Below, piece after piece: positions 26,236-35,172 of a stretch of 64,000 nt of DNA. Origin of the DNA: Rhodopseudomonas infernalis (lineage in GTDB: Bacteria; Pseudomonadota; Alphaproteobacteria; Rhizobiales; Xanthobacteraceae). Made by a program: the position numbers and the translations under genes. Below the pieces are notes generated by a model, which had not been told where the DNA came from, ran no database searches, and saw only the letters and a program-made list of their open reading frames with translations. Within the stretch, counting starts at the first letter, position 1. Each line of letters starts with the position of its first letter. The DNA lies in contig NZ_JAJNAL010000001.1 of NCBI RefSeq assembly GCF_022271405.1, positions 1 to 64,000 of the forward strand, written 5' to 3'.

Positions 26236-28185
26236 TCAGATCGTGACCTGCGTGCCGACCTCGACCACCCGTCCGGTGGGAATATGGAAATAATCCGTCG
26301 CGTCATTTGCCGACCGGCTGAGCGCGATGAACACCTTGTTCTGCCAACGCGGCATCGCGGACTTTGCCGCCGGCTTGAGCGAGCGGCGCGACACGAAGAA
26401 CGACGTCGTCATGATATCGAACTGCCAGCCGAGCTTGCGCGCCAGCACCAGCGCCTTAGGCACATTGGGCGACTCCATGAAGCCGAAGCGCAGCCGCACC
26501 TTGCTGAACTTCTCGCTGACCTTCTCCAGCTGCACCCGCTCGGACGGCGGTACACGCGGGGTGTGGGCCGTCTCGATGGTCAGGATCACGTTGTGCTCGT
26601 GCAGAACCTTGTTGTGCTTGAGATTGTGCAGCAGCGCGGTGGGGACGTAGTCCGGGTCCGAGGTCAGGAAGACGGCCGTGCCCTTCACGACGTGCGGCGG
26701 ATGCCGCTCCAGGTTGCCGATCAGATCGTGAAAAGGAACTTCGGAGCGACGCGTCTTGATGATCAGCAGCGCGGCGCCCTTGCGCCACGTCCAGATCAGC
26801 GCCGCCATCGACAGGCCGAACAGTAGCGGGACCCACGCGCCATCGAACAATTTCAGCAGGTTGGCGCTGAAGAACATCGCGTCCACCGCCACGAACGGCA
26901 CGATCAGCAATGCCGCCGTCGCCGGTCGCCAGCCCCACAGCTTCCACACCACGACGAAGCCCATGATGCCGTCGGCCACCATGGTGGTCGACACAGCGAT
27001 GCCGTAGGCCGAGGCAAGCCGGCTGGAGCTCTGGAACACCAGAACCAGGATCAGAACGCCGATCAAAAGCAGCGTGTTGACCCGAGGCAGAAAGATCTGC
27101 CCGGCATGGCTTTCCGACGTGTAGCGGACCTCGAAGCGCGGCAGCAGGCCGAGCTGCACCGCCTGGCTAACCAGCGAGTAGGCGCCGGTGATAACCGCCT
27201 GGCTGGCGATCACCGTGGCGAGCGTCGCCATTCCGACCAGCGGCAACACGAAGCTGTCCGGCACCATTCGATAGAACGGGTTCTCCAGCGCTGCCGGATT
27301 GGACAGCACGAGGGCGCCCTGCCCGAAATAATTGAGCAGCAACGCCGGCAGCACGAAGCCGAGCCAGCCTGCCTGGATCGGCCGCCGGCCGAAATGGCCG
27401 AGGTCCGCATACAGCGCCTCGCCGCCGGTGACGGCAAGAAACACCGCGCCGAGGGTCACCAACCCGATGGTGCCGTGCGTCAGAAGGAAATGCGCCGCAT
27501 ACCACGGGTTGATCGCCGCCAGCACGGTCGGATCGTCGTTGATATGCGCCAGTCCCATGGCGGCGAGGATACCGAACCACACGAACATGACCGGGCCGAA
27601 CGCCCGCGCAACCTTCGCGGTGCCACTGCTCTGCACCCCGAACAGCATGACCAGTATGAGGATAGTGAGCGGCACGACGTAATGCTCGAGTCCCGGCGCC
27701 GCGATCTTGAGCCCCTCCACCGCCGACAGTACGGAAATGGCCGGCGTGATCATGGAATCGCCGATGAACATCGAGGCCCCGACGACGCCGAGCGTCAGCA
27801 GCAGCAGGCTGCGCCGACGCAGCGCGCGCTGCCCGAGCGCCATCAAAGACAGCGTCCCGCCTTCACCATTGTTGTCGGCGCGCAGCAACAGCAGCACGTA
27901 TTTCGCCGTGACGACGATCAGCAGCGCCCAGAGAATCAAGGACAGAACGCCAAGCACCATGGCCCGGGTGGCGGGCTCGCCACCGGCGGCGCCTGCCACC
28001 GCTTCGCGGAAGGCATACAGCGGCGACGTCCCGATGTCGCCGAACACCACGCCCATGCCACCCACTGTGAGCGTCCAGAATCCGGCCGCCGCGGGAGCTT
28101 CTGGCGTCTGCTTGGATGCCTCGGTGAGGGCCATGGTCGCCGTAGAACGCTGGACCACCGGAATTGATCCAGCCGGGGCCGCCAT
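26236..28185 (-). CDS. kup: Low-affinity K+ uptake transporter Kup
   Basis: Proton-coupled potassium uptake system in the inner membrane. Product is 649 residues: about twelve membrane segments in residues 35-460, with the family signature [21 protein letters not shown] at about 42-62, and a cytosolic C-terminal domain. ATG at 28185 chosen; an internal ATG at 28134 is possible. Downstream of motB on the same strand, 59 nt away, though functional coupling is not expected. Confidence 0.95.
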   Translation of the reverse strand: MAAPAGSIPVVQRSTATMALTEASKQTPEAPAAAGFWTLTVGGMGVVFGDIGTSPLYAFREAVAGAAGGEPATRAMVLGVLSLILWALLIVVTAKYVLLLLRADNNGEGGTLSLMALGQRALRRRSLLLLTLGVVGASMFIGDSMITPAISVLSAVEGLKIAAPGLEHYVVPLTILILVMLFGVQSSGTAKVARAFGPVMFVWFGILAAMGLAHINDDPTVLAAINPWYAAHFLLTHGTIGLVTLGAVFLAVTGGEALYADLGHFGRRPIQAGWLGFVLPALLLNYFGQGALVLSNPAALENPFYRMVPDSFVLPLVGMATLATVIASQAVITGAYSLVSQAVQLGLLPRFEVRYTSESHAGQIFLPRVNTLLLIGVLILVLVFQSSSRLASAYGIAVSTTMVADGIMGFVVVWKLWGWRPATAALLIVPFVAVDAMFFSANLLKLFDGAWVPLLFGLSMAALIWTWRKGAALLIIKTRRSEVPFHDLIGNLERHPPHVVKGTAVFLTSDPDYVPTALLHNLKHNKVLHEHNVILTIETAHTPRVPPSERVQLEKVSEKFSKVRLRFGFMESPNVPKALVLARKLGWQFDIMTTSFFVSRRSLKPAAKSAMPRWQNKVFIALSRSANDATDYFHIPTGRVVEVGTQVTI

Positions 28186-28244
28186 GCATCGCTAGGATAA
28201 GTGTGCAGGCGGCTGCCGGACGCCGTCAAGATCGCGGTGTCAGC

Positions 28245-29066
28245 CTACGGCTTCAGTCCCGGCGGCAGGGTCGGGTTTTCGCGCATCAGCGTGATGGTTA
28301 CCCGACGGTTGGCGGCAATGGACGGGTCTTCCGGAAACAGCGGCTGGGAATCCGCCCGGCCGGTCACCGCGAAGATGTGCGAGGTCGGCACGCCTTCCCG
28401 CTCGAGGATCTGCCGCACCGCGTTGGCACGATCGGCCGAAAGATCGAATCCGTTATACTCGCCACGCTGCGGCATCAGGCCCGCGGAGGTGTGGCCCGAG
28501 ATCGTGAGCCGCAGCGGCGTGGCGCGCAGCGGTCCAGCCAATCGCTGCAGCAGGCGCCGGGTGCGTTCGAACGGAGCCTTGGCGCCGTCGGCGAACATGG
28601 CGCGGCCGTCCTGGTCCATGATCTCGAGGTTGAGCCCCTGCTTGGTCTCCTCGAACATCACGTTCTTGGACAGTTCGGCGATCTCCGGCATGTCCTGCAG
28701 CGCCTGGCGAAGCGAGGCGGAGGCCAGCGCGAATTCGCGATCCTCCTTGGTGAGAACGCCCTCATCCTTGCTGACATCGCCCGGCGCTGGCTTGCTGCTC
28801 GACAGCTCCGGATTGACGTGCTCGGTGTTCTTGACCTTGCCGCGGGTGGGAAGGCCGTCGTTCTCGATGATGCCGGAGTAGCGCGCGTCGGACTGCACGC
28901 CGAACGCCTCACGCATCGATCCGGCGACGATCTTGAGCTTGTCCTTGTCCTGCGTGGAGAACGCCGTCAGCATCACGAAGAACGCGAGTAGCAGCGCCAT
29001 CAGGTCGGCAAAGGTCACAAACCAGCCGTGACCACCGTGTGCCTCCTCGCGCTTCTTCTTGGCCAT
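28245..29066 (-). CDS. motB: MotB-type motor stator protein (OmpA domain)
   Basis: Stator subunit anchoring the proton channel to peptidoglycan. Product is 273 residues: a basic N terminus, one membrane helix (about 17-37) with the proton-binding Asp21 in TFADLMALLLAFFVML, a linker, and an OmpA-like peptidoglycan-binding domain (about 150-265; ISGHTSAG, RANAVRQILEREG, NRRVTITL). It follows motA after a 30-nt gap. No other flagellar genes are in the window, so a non-flagellar paralogue is possible. Confidence 0.92.
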   Translation of the reverse strand: MAKKKREEAHGGHGWFVTFADLMALLLAFFVMLTAFSTQDKDKLKIVAGSMREAFGVQSDARYSGIIENDGLPTRGKVKNTEHVNPELSSSKPAPGDVSKDEGVLTKEDREFALASASLRQALQDMPEIAELSKNVMFEETKQGLNLEIMDQDGRAMFADGAKAPFERTRRLLQRLAGPLRATPLRLTISGHTSAGLMPQRGEYNGFDLSADRANAVRQILEREGVPTSHIFAVTGRADSQPLFPEDPSIAANRRVTITLMRENPTLPPGLKP

Positions 29067-29096
29067 GGCTCGCTTTCCGGGTTGCTCTCGACCCGA

Positions 29097-29870
29097 CTAA
29101 GCGGGAACGCCCTCGTCCTCGGTGTGGCGATGCTTCTCCGGCAGATAAGCAAGAAGCATTTCCCGAACCAATGTCGGGCTCTTGGAATCGCGGATCATCA
29201 GGATGCCGTCGATGATCAGCGTCCGATTGGTCTCCTCGTCCACCAGCTTGGTGTGCAGCTTGTCGGCGATCGGAAGACAGATCAGGTTCGCTACCACGGC
29301 GCCGTACAGTGTTGCGAGCAGCGCCACCGCCATGAACGGACCGAGCTTGGAGGGGTCCGACATGTTGGAGAACATCTGGACCATGCCAAGCAACGTACCG
29401 ATCATGCCGAACGCCGGCGCGCAGTCGCCGATCGCGCGATAGATCTTCGAACCTTCGTTGAGGTGCAGCAGAAAGTTGTCGCGATCGCGCTCGAGATTGT
29501 CGCGAATGAATTCGATGTCGTAGCCGTCGGCCACGTAGCGGACGCCCTTGGCCAGAAACGGATCGTCCGCCTCGACCTTTTCGAGGCCGACCGGCCCCGA
29601 CTTGCGGGCGATTTCGGCGATGCGGGCGAGTTCGTCGACCAGATCGCGTGCGGAAAGATTGCTGAGCGTGAAAGCGAATTTGGCACCGAGAGGCAGGCCG
29701 TGCAGCATCGCCGACAGCGGGAAGCGGATCAGAGTGGCCGCGAAGGATCCGCCGAAGATCACGATGACAGCATGGATGTCGTAGAACATCCCGAAGTTGC
29801 CGCCCATCAGGATGAGCGAAGACACGACAGCGGCGCCCGCGACCAGGCCGAGAAGTGTGGCGATATCCAT
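29097..29870 (-). CDS. motA: MotA-type motor stator protein
   Basis: Inner-membrane proton-channel subunit, 257 residues from ATG at 29870 (MDIATLLG). Four membrane segments: two near the N terminus (about 4-48) and two after residue 150 (PAFGMIGTLLGMVQMF, then LLATLYGAVVANLICLPI), with a cytosolic loop rich in charged residues between. It is closer to the PomA/MotA short form of about 255 residues. A perfect CtrA box lies about 125 nt upstream, consistent with cell-cycle control of motility. Confidence 0.92.
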   Translation of the reverse strand: MDIATLLGLVAGAAVVSSLILMGGNFGMFYDIHAVIVIFGGSFAATLIRFPLSAMLHGLPLGAKFAFTLSNLSARDLVDELARIAEIARKSGPVGLEKVEADDPFLAKGVRYVADGYDIEFIRDNLERDRDNFLLHLNEGSKIYRAIGDCAPAFGMIGTLLGMVQMFSNMSDPSKLGPFMAVALLATLYGAVVANLICLPIADKLHTKLVDEETNRTLIIDGILMIRDSKSPTLVREMLLAYLPEKHRHTEDEGVPA

Positions 29871-29992
29871 CTTGTACTCCGACACGCGCACACGCACATC
29901 GGCCTCGGCCGAAGGCGGCGCAGCACATTCTGCGCTGCGCGGCCTCAACTTAGGCGGCCGCCATTAAAGACGAGTTACTCAATTTGTAAGCC

Positions 29993-30007
29993 TTAACGAG
30001 GCGTTAA
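29993..30007. promoter_or_regulatory. CtrA box upstream of motA
   Basis: TTAA-CGAGGCG-TTAA is a perfect match to the CtrA consensus TTAA-N7-TTAA, 123 nt before the motA start codon. CtrA control of motility genes is established in alphaproteobacteria. Confidence 0.65.
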
Positions 30008-30174
30008 ATTGCCAATGGCAACAGACCCCAGCGTGCGACGCACCGGACCCCGTAATGCGGTCTTGAACCACCGTTGTCGCGGCTCGCCTGTGACCGAGAC
30101 TGGCGGGATGTCGGAGACCAGGGCATTCGTGATGCCCGGTCATCCTCAGTCACCTTGAAAGCAGCCGAGACGAA

Positions 30175-30203
30175 CCAACCGACCTTGAAATCAGGTCGGT
30201 TGG
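30175..30203 (-). terminator. Inverted repeat downstream of pssA
   Basis: CCAACCGACC, a 9-nt loop and GGTCGGTTGG form a perfect 10-bp stem about 100 nt after the pssA stop. There is no T-run on either side, so it may be an mRNA-stabilising or Rho-assisted end rather than an intrinsic terminator. Confidence 0.45.
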
Positions 30204-30305
30204 ACGGTCACATTCCGTCGATGCCGCACGTCGGCATCAATGTCAGCCATGCAAGCGGCGTCGGCGAGCGGCAATCTCGGCAATCGTCTGCAAGCCTGCT
30301 GGATA

Positions 30306-31175
30306 TCAGTTCAGCCGGTTCGGCCGATCTTCCGGCGAGGCTTGCTCGGGAACCACCAGGGTCGGCTTCTTGGAAGGTGAAGCTGCCGGCTGCGGCACCT
30401 GCGCGGCCGCATCGCGCTTGTGATCGCGGTAAGACCGCCAGCCGAGCGGCAGGCTGAGCAGATACAACAGCGAACAGGCCGAGAGGATGTGCCAGGGATA
30501 GCCGATCAGCAGCGCGATGAACAACACCACCGAGACGAACAGCGGCAGCACCATTTCGGGCGCGACTCTCATCTTCACCGTCTTGCCGGAAAACACCGGC
30601 AGCCGCGACACCATCAGGAATGCGATCAACATCGTGTACAGCGCCGTCAGAACCGCAGGCGGCGTCGGCGCGCCGAGGAACGCCATATAGACCGGCAGCA
30701 GCACACAGATCGCGCCGGCCGGTGCCGGCACACCGGTGAAGAAATTTGCAGCGAACGCCGGCTTGTTGGGATCGTCCATGGTCGCGTTGAAGCGCGCCAG
30801 ACGCAGGCCGCCGCTGATCGCGAAGATCATCGCGGCGATCCAGCCCACATTGCTCAGGAAGTGGAGTTGCCAGAAATACAGGATCAGGCCAGGCGCGACG
30901 CCGAAATTGACGAAGTCGGCGAGGCTGTCGAGCTCGGCGCCGAATTTGGACTGGCCCTTGATCATCCGGGCAACCCGGCCGTCGATACCGTCGAGTACCG
31001 CAGCGAACACGATCGCCGCCACCGCGAGCTCCATCCGGCCTTCGGTCGCCAGCCGGATCGCGGTGAGGCCGGCGCAGATCGCCAGCAGCGTGATGACGTT
31101 CGGCACCAGCATCCGAACCGGAATCGGGCCGAATCGGCGCCGCGGCGTCTCGGGTGGGGTCTGGTCGTAGTGCAT
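30306..31175 (-). CDS. pssA: CDP-diacylglycerol-serine O-phosphatidyltransferase
   Basis: Makes phosphatidylserine in the inner membrane. Product is 289 residues with about eight hydrophobic segments; the CDP-alcohol phosphotransferase signature DG-x2-AR-x8-G-x3-D-x3-D is present in DGIDGRVARMIKGQ and FGAELDSLAD (about 65-90). Start ATG at 31175 (MHYDQTPP). The extended frame upstream lacks homology. It follows psd by 74 nt, the usual psd-pssA operon. Confidence 0.95.
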   Translation of the reverse strand: MHYDQTPPETPRRRFGPIPVRMLVPNVITLLAICAGLTAIRLATEGRMELAVAAIVFAAVLDGIDGRVARMIKGQSKFGAELDSLADFVNFGVAPGLILYFWQLHFLSNVGWIAAMIFAISGGLRLARFNATMDDPNKPAFAANFFTGVPAPAGAICVLLPVYMAFLGAPTPPAVLTALYTMLIAFLMVSRLPVFSGKTVKMRVAPEMVLPLFVSVVLFIALLIGYPWHILSACSLLYLLSLPLGWRSYRDHKRDAAAQVPQPAASPSKKPTLVVPEQASPEDRPNRLN

Positions 31176-31249
31176 CACGGTCGCCTCGCTCGGGAGCCCG
31201 CAGGCTGGGCCGCCATCATGGCAGCCGTTGGGCCGACGCTTTGCGCGCC

Positions 31250-31948
31250 TCAATCAGCCCGGAACGTCCGGCCGCCATCGCCGAGGCTGATATCCGCCAG
31301 CACGGTCTCGCCGGCGATCGCGGTCTGCCCTTCGGACACTAGGGGCTTGGTGCCTTCCGGCAGGTAAACGTCGAGCCGCGAGCCGAACCGGATCAGGCCG
31401 AATCGTTCGCCCGCCGCCAGCGGCTGCCCCTCGCGGACGAACGCCACGATCCTGCGCGCCACCAGCCCGGCGATCTGCACCACGCCGATCTGGCCGGTCG
31501 GGGTCGAGATCACCAGCGAATTGCGCTCGTTGTCCTCGCTGGCCTTGTCGAGCTCGGCGTTGATGAACTTACCCGGCGAATAGATGATGCGCTCGACCCG
31601 GCCGGCGACCGGGCTGCGGTTCACATGGCAGTTGAACACACTCATGAAGATCGAGACCCGCGGCAGCGGCTTGTCGCCGAGCCCGAGCGCCGGCGGCGGG
31701 ATGATCTGCACCACCATCGACACCCGCCCGTCGGCCGGCGCCACCACCAGCCCCTCACGGACAGGGGTGACCCGAACCGGGTCGCGGAAGAACAACGCGC
31801 ACCAGATCGTGAGCACGACGCCGATCCAGCCGAGCGGTGCCCAGATCAAGAACAGAACCAGCGTCGCCAGCGCAAAGGCGGCGATGAATGGATAGCCTTC
31901 CCGATGGACCGGCGGGATCTGGGCGCGGACAGAATTGACGATCGACAT
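31250..31948 (-). CDS. psd: Phosphatidylserine decarboxylase (short type)
   Basis: Converts phosphatidylserine to phosphatidylethanolamine. Product is 232 residues, the short alphaproteobacterial form. Self-cleavage to the pyruvoyl form is expected between Gly and Ser in [14 protein letters not shown] (about 193). An N-terminal pair of hydrophobic segments (about 22-50) anchors it. AGGGGA precedes ATG at 31948. Forms an operon with pssA, and the Atm1-type gene ends 48 nt upstream. Confidence 0.95.
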   Translation of the reverse strand: MSIVNSVRAQIPPVHREGYPFIAAFALATLVLFLIWAPLGWIGVVLTIWCALFFRDPVRVTPVREGLVVAPADGRVSMVVQIIPPPALGLGDKPLPRVSIFMSVFNCHVNRSPVAGRVERIIYSPGKFINAELDKASEDNERNSLVISTPTGQIGVVQIAGLVARRIVAFVREGQPLAAGERFGLIRFGSRLDVYLPEGTKPLVSEGQTAIAGETVLADISLGDGGRTFRAD

Positions 31949-31996
31949 GGAAGATCCCCTAGCTGCGAAGACGACGGGCCGGATGCTGCGACACGA

Positions 31997-33952
31997 TTAC
32001 TCCGCCGCGGCCGAACTTGCCAGATCGTCGTCGAGCGCCGTTGGTCGCGCCTGCGACTCCTCGTCGCCGATCAACGCCAGCCGCTCGCGCGCCTCCTCGG
32101 CCTCGCGCTGCCGATTCCACATGCTGGCGTAGAGCCCGCCGTGGTCGAGCAGCTGGGCGTGGGTGCCGCGCTCGGCAATGCGGCCCTGATCCAGCACGAT
32201 GATTTCGTCGGCACCGACAATGGTCGACAGCCGATGAGCGATCACCAGCGAGGTGCGGTTCTGCGACACGCGCTCGAGCGCGCCCTGGATTTCGTGCTCG
32301 GTGTGGCTGTCGAGCGCCGACGTGGCTTCGTCCAGCACCAGGATCGGCGGCGACTTGAGAACCGTTCGCGCAATTGCGACGCGCTGCTTCTCGCCGCCCG
32401 ACAGCTTCAACCCGCGTTCGCCGACCTCGGTCTCGTAGCCTTTCGGCGACGCCTTGATGAAGGAGTCGATCTGGGCGGTGCGCGCGGCCTCCTCCACCTC
32501 GGCGTCGGTCGCGTCCCAGCGACCATAGCGGATGTTGTAGCGGATGGTGTCGTTGAACAGCACGGTGTCCTGCGGCACCATACCGATCGCCGAGCGCAGC
32601 GACGTCTGCGTGACGTCGCGGATGTCCTGGCCGTCGATCCGGATCGCGCCGCTGGAGATGTCGTACAGCCGGAACAGCAGCCGCGAGATCGTCGACTTGC
32701 CCGCGCCCGACGGGCCGACGATCGCCACCGTCTTGCCGGCCGGCACCTCGAAGCTCAGCCCCTTAAGGATCGGCCGCGCCGGATCATAAGAGAAGCGCAC
32801 ATCGTCGAACTGCAAGGTGCCGCTCGCGACGAGCAGCGGCTTGGCGCCCGGCTTGTCCTTGACCTCGGGATTGCGCGACAGCACCGCGAACATCTTCTCG
32901 ATGTCGATGATCGCCTGCTTGATCTCGCGATACACCATGCCCATGAAATTCAGCGGCTGATACAGCTGGATCATCATCGCATTGATCATCACGAAATCGC
33001 CGACCGTATTGGTGCCGTTGCGCACGCCCGCGGCGCACATCAGCATCGTGCCGGTCAGCCCGAACGTGAAGATCACCGCCTGCCCGGCGTTGAGGACGGC
33101 GAGCGACGTATAGGTCGACACGCTCGCATCCTCGTAACGCCGCATCGATTTGTCGTAGCGCTGCGCCTCGCGCTCTTCGGCGCCGAAATACTTAACCGTC
33201 TCGTAGTTCAGCAGCGAGTCGATCGCCTTTTGGTTTGCGTCGCTGTCGGAATCGTTCATCCGCCGGCGGATCGCGATCCGCCATTCAGTCGCCTTGTAGG
33301 TGTAGAACATATAGACCACGACGGTGGCCATGATCACCGCGACGTAGCGCCAGTCGAACTGCCACAGCAGCACGGCCATCACCAGCGTCAGCTCGATGAT
33401 GGTCGGCACCAGTTGCAGGATCACCATCCGCACGATGACTTCGATTCCGAGCCGGCCGCGCTCCAGTACGCGCGTGAGGCCGCCGGTCTTGCGCTCGAGG
33501 TGAAACCGCAGCGACAATTCGTGCATGTGCACGAAAGTACGATAAGCGAGCTTGCGCACTGCATGCATCGCCACCTGGGCGAACATACCGTCACGCCACT
33601 GCGTCAGCACCGCCATCAGGACCCGCGTCAGGCCGTAGCTCAGCGTCAGCGCGAGCGGCGACGCCAGCAGCCACAGCGTCCAGTTCGAGGGCGCCACCGG
33701 CGCGGTGTCGGCGCCGGTCAGCGCGTCGGTCGCCCATTTGAAGGTGAACGGCACAACCAGGGTGGCCGCCTTGGCGATCAGCAGCAACACCACCGACCAC
33801 ATCACCCGCATTTTCAGGTCGGCCCGGTCTCCGGGCCAGATATACGGCCAGAGATGAACCAGCGTTCCGCCGAGCGTCGCCTTCTGGGCGACGGCGTCCT
33901 CCGGGGTTGCGACCGAAGGACCGCTCGGCGAGTGAGAATGTGGGTGCGCCAT
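31997..33952 (-). CDS. Atm1/HMT-type ABC exporter (fused permease and ATPase)
   Basis: Homodimeric half-transporter of 651 residues. N-terminal membrane domain about 40-340 with six helices; ATPase domain about 380-620 with Walker A GPSGAGKST, signature LSGGEKQRVAIA and Walker B ILVLDEATSALD. FFGAEEREAQRYDKSM and the ISSGAIRIDGQDI region match the Atm1 subfamily that exports glutathione-linked sulfur or metal conjugates. Start ATG at 33952 (MAHPHSHS, a His-rich tip); an open frame runs 66 codons upstream but into the divergent promoter region. First gene of a run Atm1-psd-pssA. Confidence 0.93.
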   Translation of the reverse strand: MAHPHSHSPSGPSVATPEDAVAQKATLGGTLVHLWPYIWPGDRADLKMRVMWSVVLLLIAKAATLVVPFTFKWATDALTGADTAPVAPSNWTLWLLASPLALTLSYGLTRVLMAVLTQWRDGMFAQVAMHAVRKLAYRTFVHMHELSLRFHLERKTGGLTRVLERGRLGIEVIVRMVILQLVPTIIELTLVMAVLLWQFDWRYVAVIMATVVVYMFYTYKATEWRIAIRRRMNDSDSDANQKAIDSLLNYETVKYFGAEEREAQRYDKSMRRYEDASVSTYTSLAVLNAGQAVIFTFGLTGTMLMCAAGVRNGTNTVGDFVMINAMMIQLYQPLNFMGMVYREIKQAIIDIEKMFAVLSRNPEVKDKPGAKPLLVASGTLQFDDVRFSYDPARPILKGLSFEVPAGKTVAIVGPSGAGKSTISRLLFRLYDISSGAIRIDGQDIRDVTQTSLRSAIGMVPQDTVLFNDTIRYNIRYGRWDATDAEVEEAARTAQIDSFIKASPKGYETEVGERGLKLSGGEKQRVAIARTVLKSPPILVLDEATSALDSHTEHEIQGALERVSQNRTSLVIAHRLSTIVGADEIIVLDQGRIAERGTHAQLLDHGGLYASMWNRQREAEEARERLALIGDEESQARPTALDDDLASSAAAE

Positions 33953-34073
33953 CAAGACTGCCTGAAAGGGTCCGCCCGGACGGGCGAACAGAAATGCATC
34001 GGATGTGATCTCATATAATGTTTCGCCCGCCGCGTGCACCCTGATGGCGGAATTGTTTGTGTCATAACAGACT

Positions 34074-34088
34074 GTTGCGCTGCGCAAC
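34074..34088. promoter_or_regulatory. Palindrome between divergent Atm1-type and LOG genes
   Basis: GTTGCGC-T-GCGCAAC, a perfect 7-bp inverted repeat around one base, 49 nt before the plus-strand start and 122 nt from the minus-strand start. Looks like an operator; the regulator is unknown. Confidence 0.4.
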
Positions 34089-34136
34089 GCAGGCGCTGTC
34101 TTGACGCTGTGATGGTCCGGTGCCACATCGCCCACC

Positions 34137-34736
34137 ATGAGCGAAATCAAGACTGTCTGCGTCTATTGCGGCTCCGGCCCCGGCACGAACCCGCTTTTCA
34201 TGGAAGCCGCCGAAGCTTTCGGCAAGGAACTGGCACAAGCCGGGATCACGCTGGTCTATGGCGGCGGCGCGATCGGGCTGATGGGCGCAGTCGCGAAGGC
34301 TGTGCTCGATCACGGCGGCGCCGTCACCGGCATCATACCCGGCTTCCTCCGCACCAAGGAAATCGCGCTCGAGCGCGTCCAGGACCTGATCGTCACCGAC
34401 GACATGCACGAGCGTAAGCGCCTGATGTTCGAGCGCTCCGACGCCTTCGTGGCGCTGCCGGGCGGCATCGGCACGCTCGAGGAACTGGTCGAGCAGATGA
34501 CCTGGCAGCAGCTCGGCCGCCATCGCAAGCCGATCCTAATCGCCAATATCGACGGCTTCTGGAACCCCCTGCTCGGCCTGCTGACGCACATGACCGACAC
34601 AGCCTTCATCCGGGCCTCGATGTCGGTCAAGGTGCTCACCGCGGACCGCGTACCGGACATCCTCCCGAAGCTGCGCGCAGCCGCTGCGCCGGATCAGGCC
34701 AGGGAGATGGCCCCCGAGGTCGCGAGCAAACTCTAA
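34137..34736 (+). CDS. LOG-family nucleoside monophosphate phosphoribohydrolase
   Basis: Rossmann-fold protein of 199 residues (TIGR00730 family). The signature pair is present: ERKRLMFERSDAFVALPGGIGTLEEL, containing PGGxGTxxE near residue 105. Family members cleave cytokinin nucleotides to free cytokinin, or act on other nucleotides such as AMP. Neighbouring genes give no hint of the substrate. ATG at 34137; no strong Shine-Dalgarno is visible. Confidence 0.92.
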   Translation: MSEIKTVCVYCGSGPGTNPLFMEAAEAFGKELAQAGITLVYGGGAIGLMGAVAKAVLDHGGAVTGIIPGFLRTKEIALERVQDLIVTDDMHERKRLMFERSDAFVALPGGIGTLEELVEQMTWQQLGRHRKPILIANIDGFWNPLLGLLTHMTDTAFIRASMSVKVLTADRVPDILPKLRAAAAPDQAREMAPEVASKL

Positions 34737-34742
34737 GCCGGT

Positions 34743-35068
34743 TCAGATCATCGCCTCGATCAGAAGCGGGCCGCGCTGGCTCATCGCCGAACCGTACTGC
34801 GCCGCGAATTCCTCGGCGGTCGTCGCGCGGCTGGCCTCGACGCCGAGGCCCTCGGCGATCTTCGTCCAGTTCATTTCCGGATTGTGCAGGTCGAGCATCG
34901 ACAGCGCATTCGCGCCAGCGCCTGACGCGCCGACCCGCTGCAGCTCGACATTGAGGATCGCGTAGGAGCGGTTGGCGTAGATCACCACCGTGACGTCGAG
35001 CTTCTCCCGCGCCATCGTCCACAATGCCTGCATGGTGTAGGCGCCGCCGAGTCGAGCACCGCGATGCG
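34743..35068 (-). pseudogene. Remnant of a ThDP-dependent acetolactate synthase-like enzyme (C-terminal end)
   Basis: Only the last 96 or so residues survive: TMQALWTMAREKLDVTVVIYANRSYAILNVEL is the ThDP/Mg-binding end of the PP domain of a benzoylformate decarboxylase or acetolactate synthase-like protein, where a complete enzyme has about 520-550 residues. The GDG motif just upstream is broken, and homology stops against the palindromic repeat at 35072, which seems to mark the deletion end. ATG at 35033 could in principle start a short peptide, but function is very unlikely. Confidence 0.78.
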
Positions 35069-35071
35069 GCC

Positions 35072-35155
35072 GTCATTGCGAGCAGACGAAACCGACGAAG
35101 CAATCCAGCTCGATGCACGGGGCTGGATTGCGTCGCCTTCGGCTCGCAAAGACGG
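35072..35155. repeat. Palindromic intergenic repeat (GTCATTGCGAG family), copy 2
   Basis: CGTCATTGCGAG start, GCAATCCAGCTC / GGCTGGATTGC inner arms and CTCGCAAAGACGG end match the copies at 13268-13388 and 55669-55825. It abuts the truncated ThDP gene. Confidence 0.8.
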
Positions 35156-35172
35156 GATAGGCCTTGGCGAGA

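Larger units (their letters stand above)
29871..30305. other. Gap between motA and pssA
   Basis: No gene seen. It contains the CtrA box (29993-30007) serving motA and an inverted repeat at 30175-30203 downstream of pssA. Confidence 0.6.

Noticed and set aside
28186-28244. kup considered as part of the motility operon
   Set aside because: The 59-nt gap permits co-transcription, but potassium uptake has no known motor role and the order is likely incidental.
34743-35033. The short frame at the end of the ThDP gene considered as a stand-alone functional protein
   Set aside because: It has only the ThDP-binding tail of a much larger enzyme and no upstream domains, so it is treated as a pseudogene.
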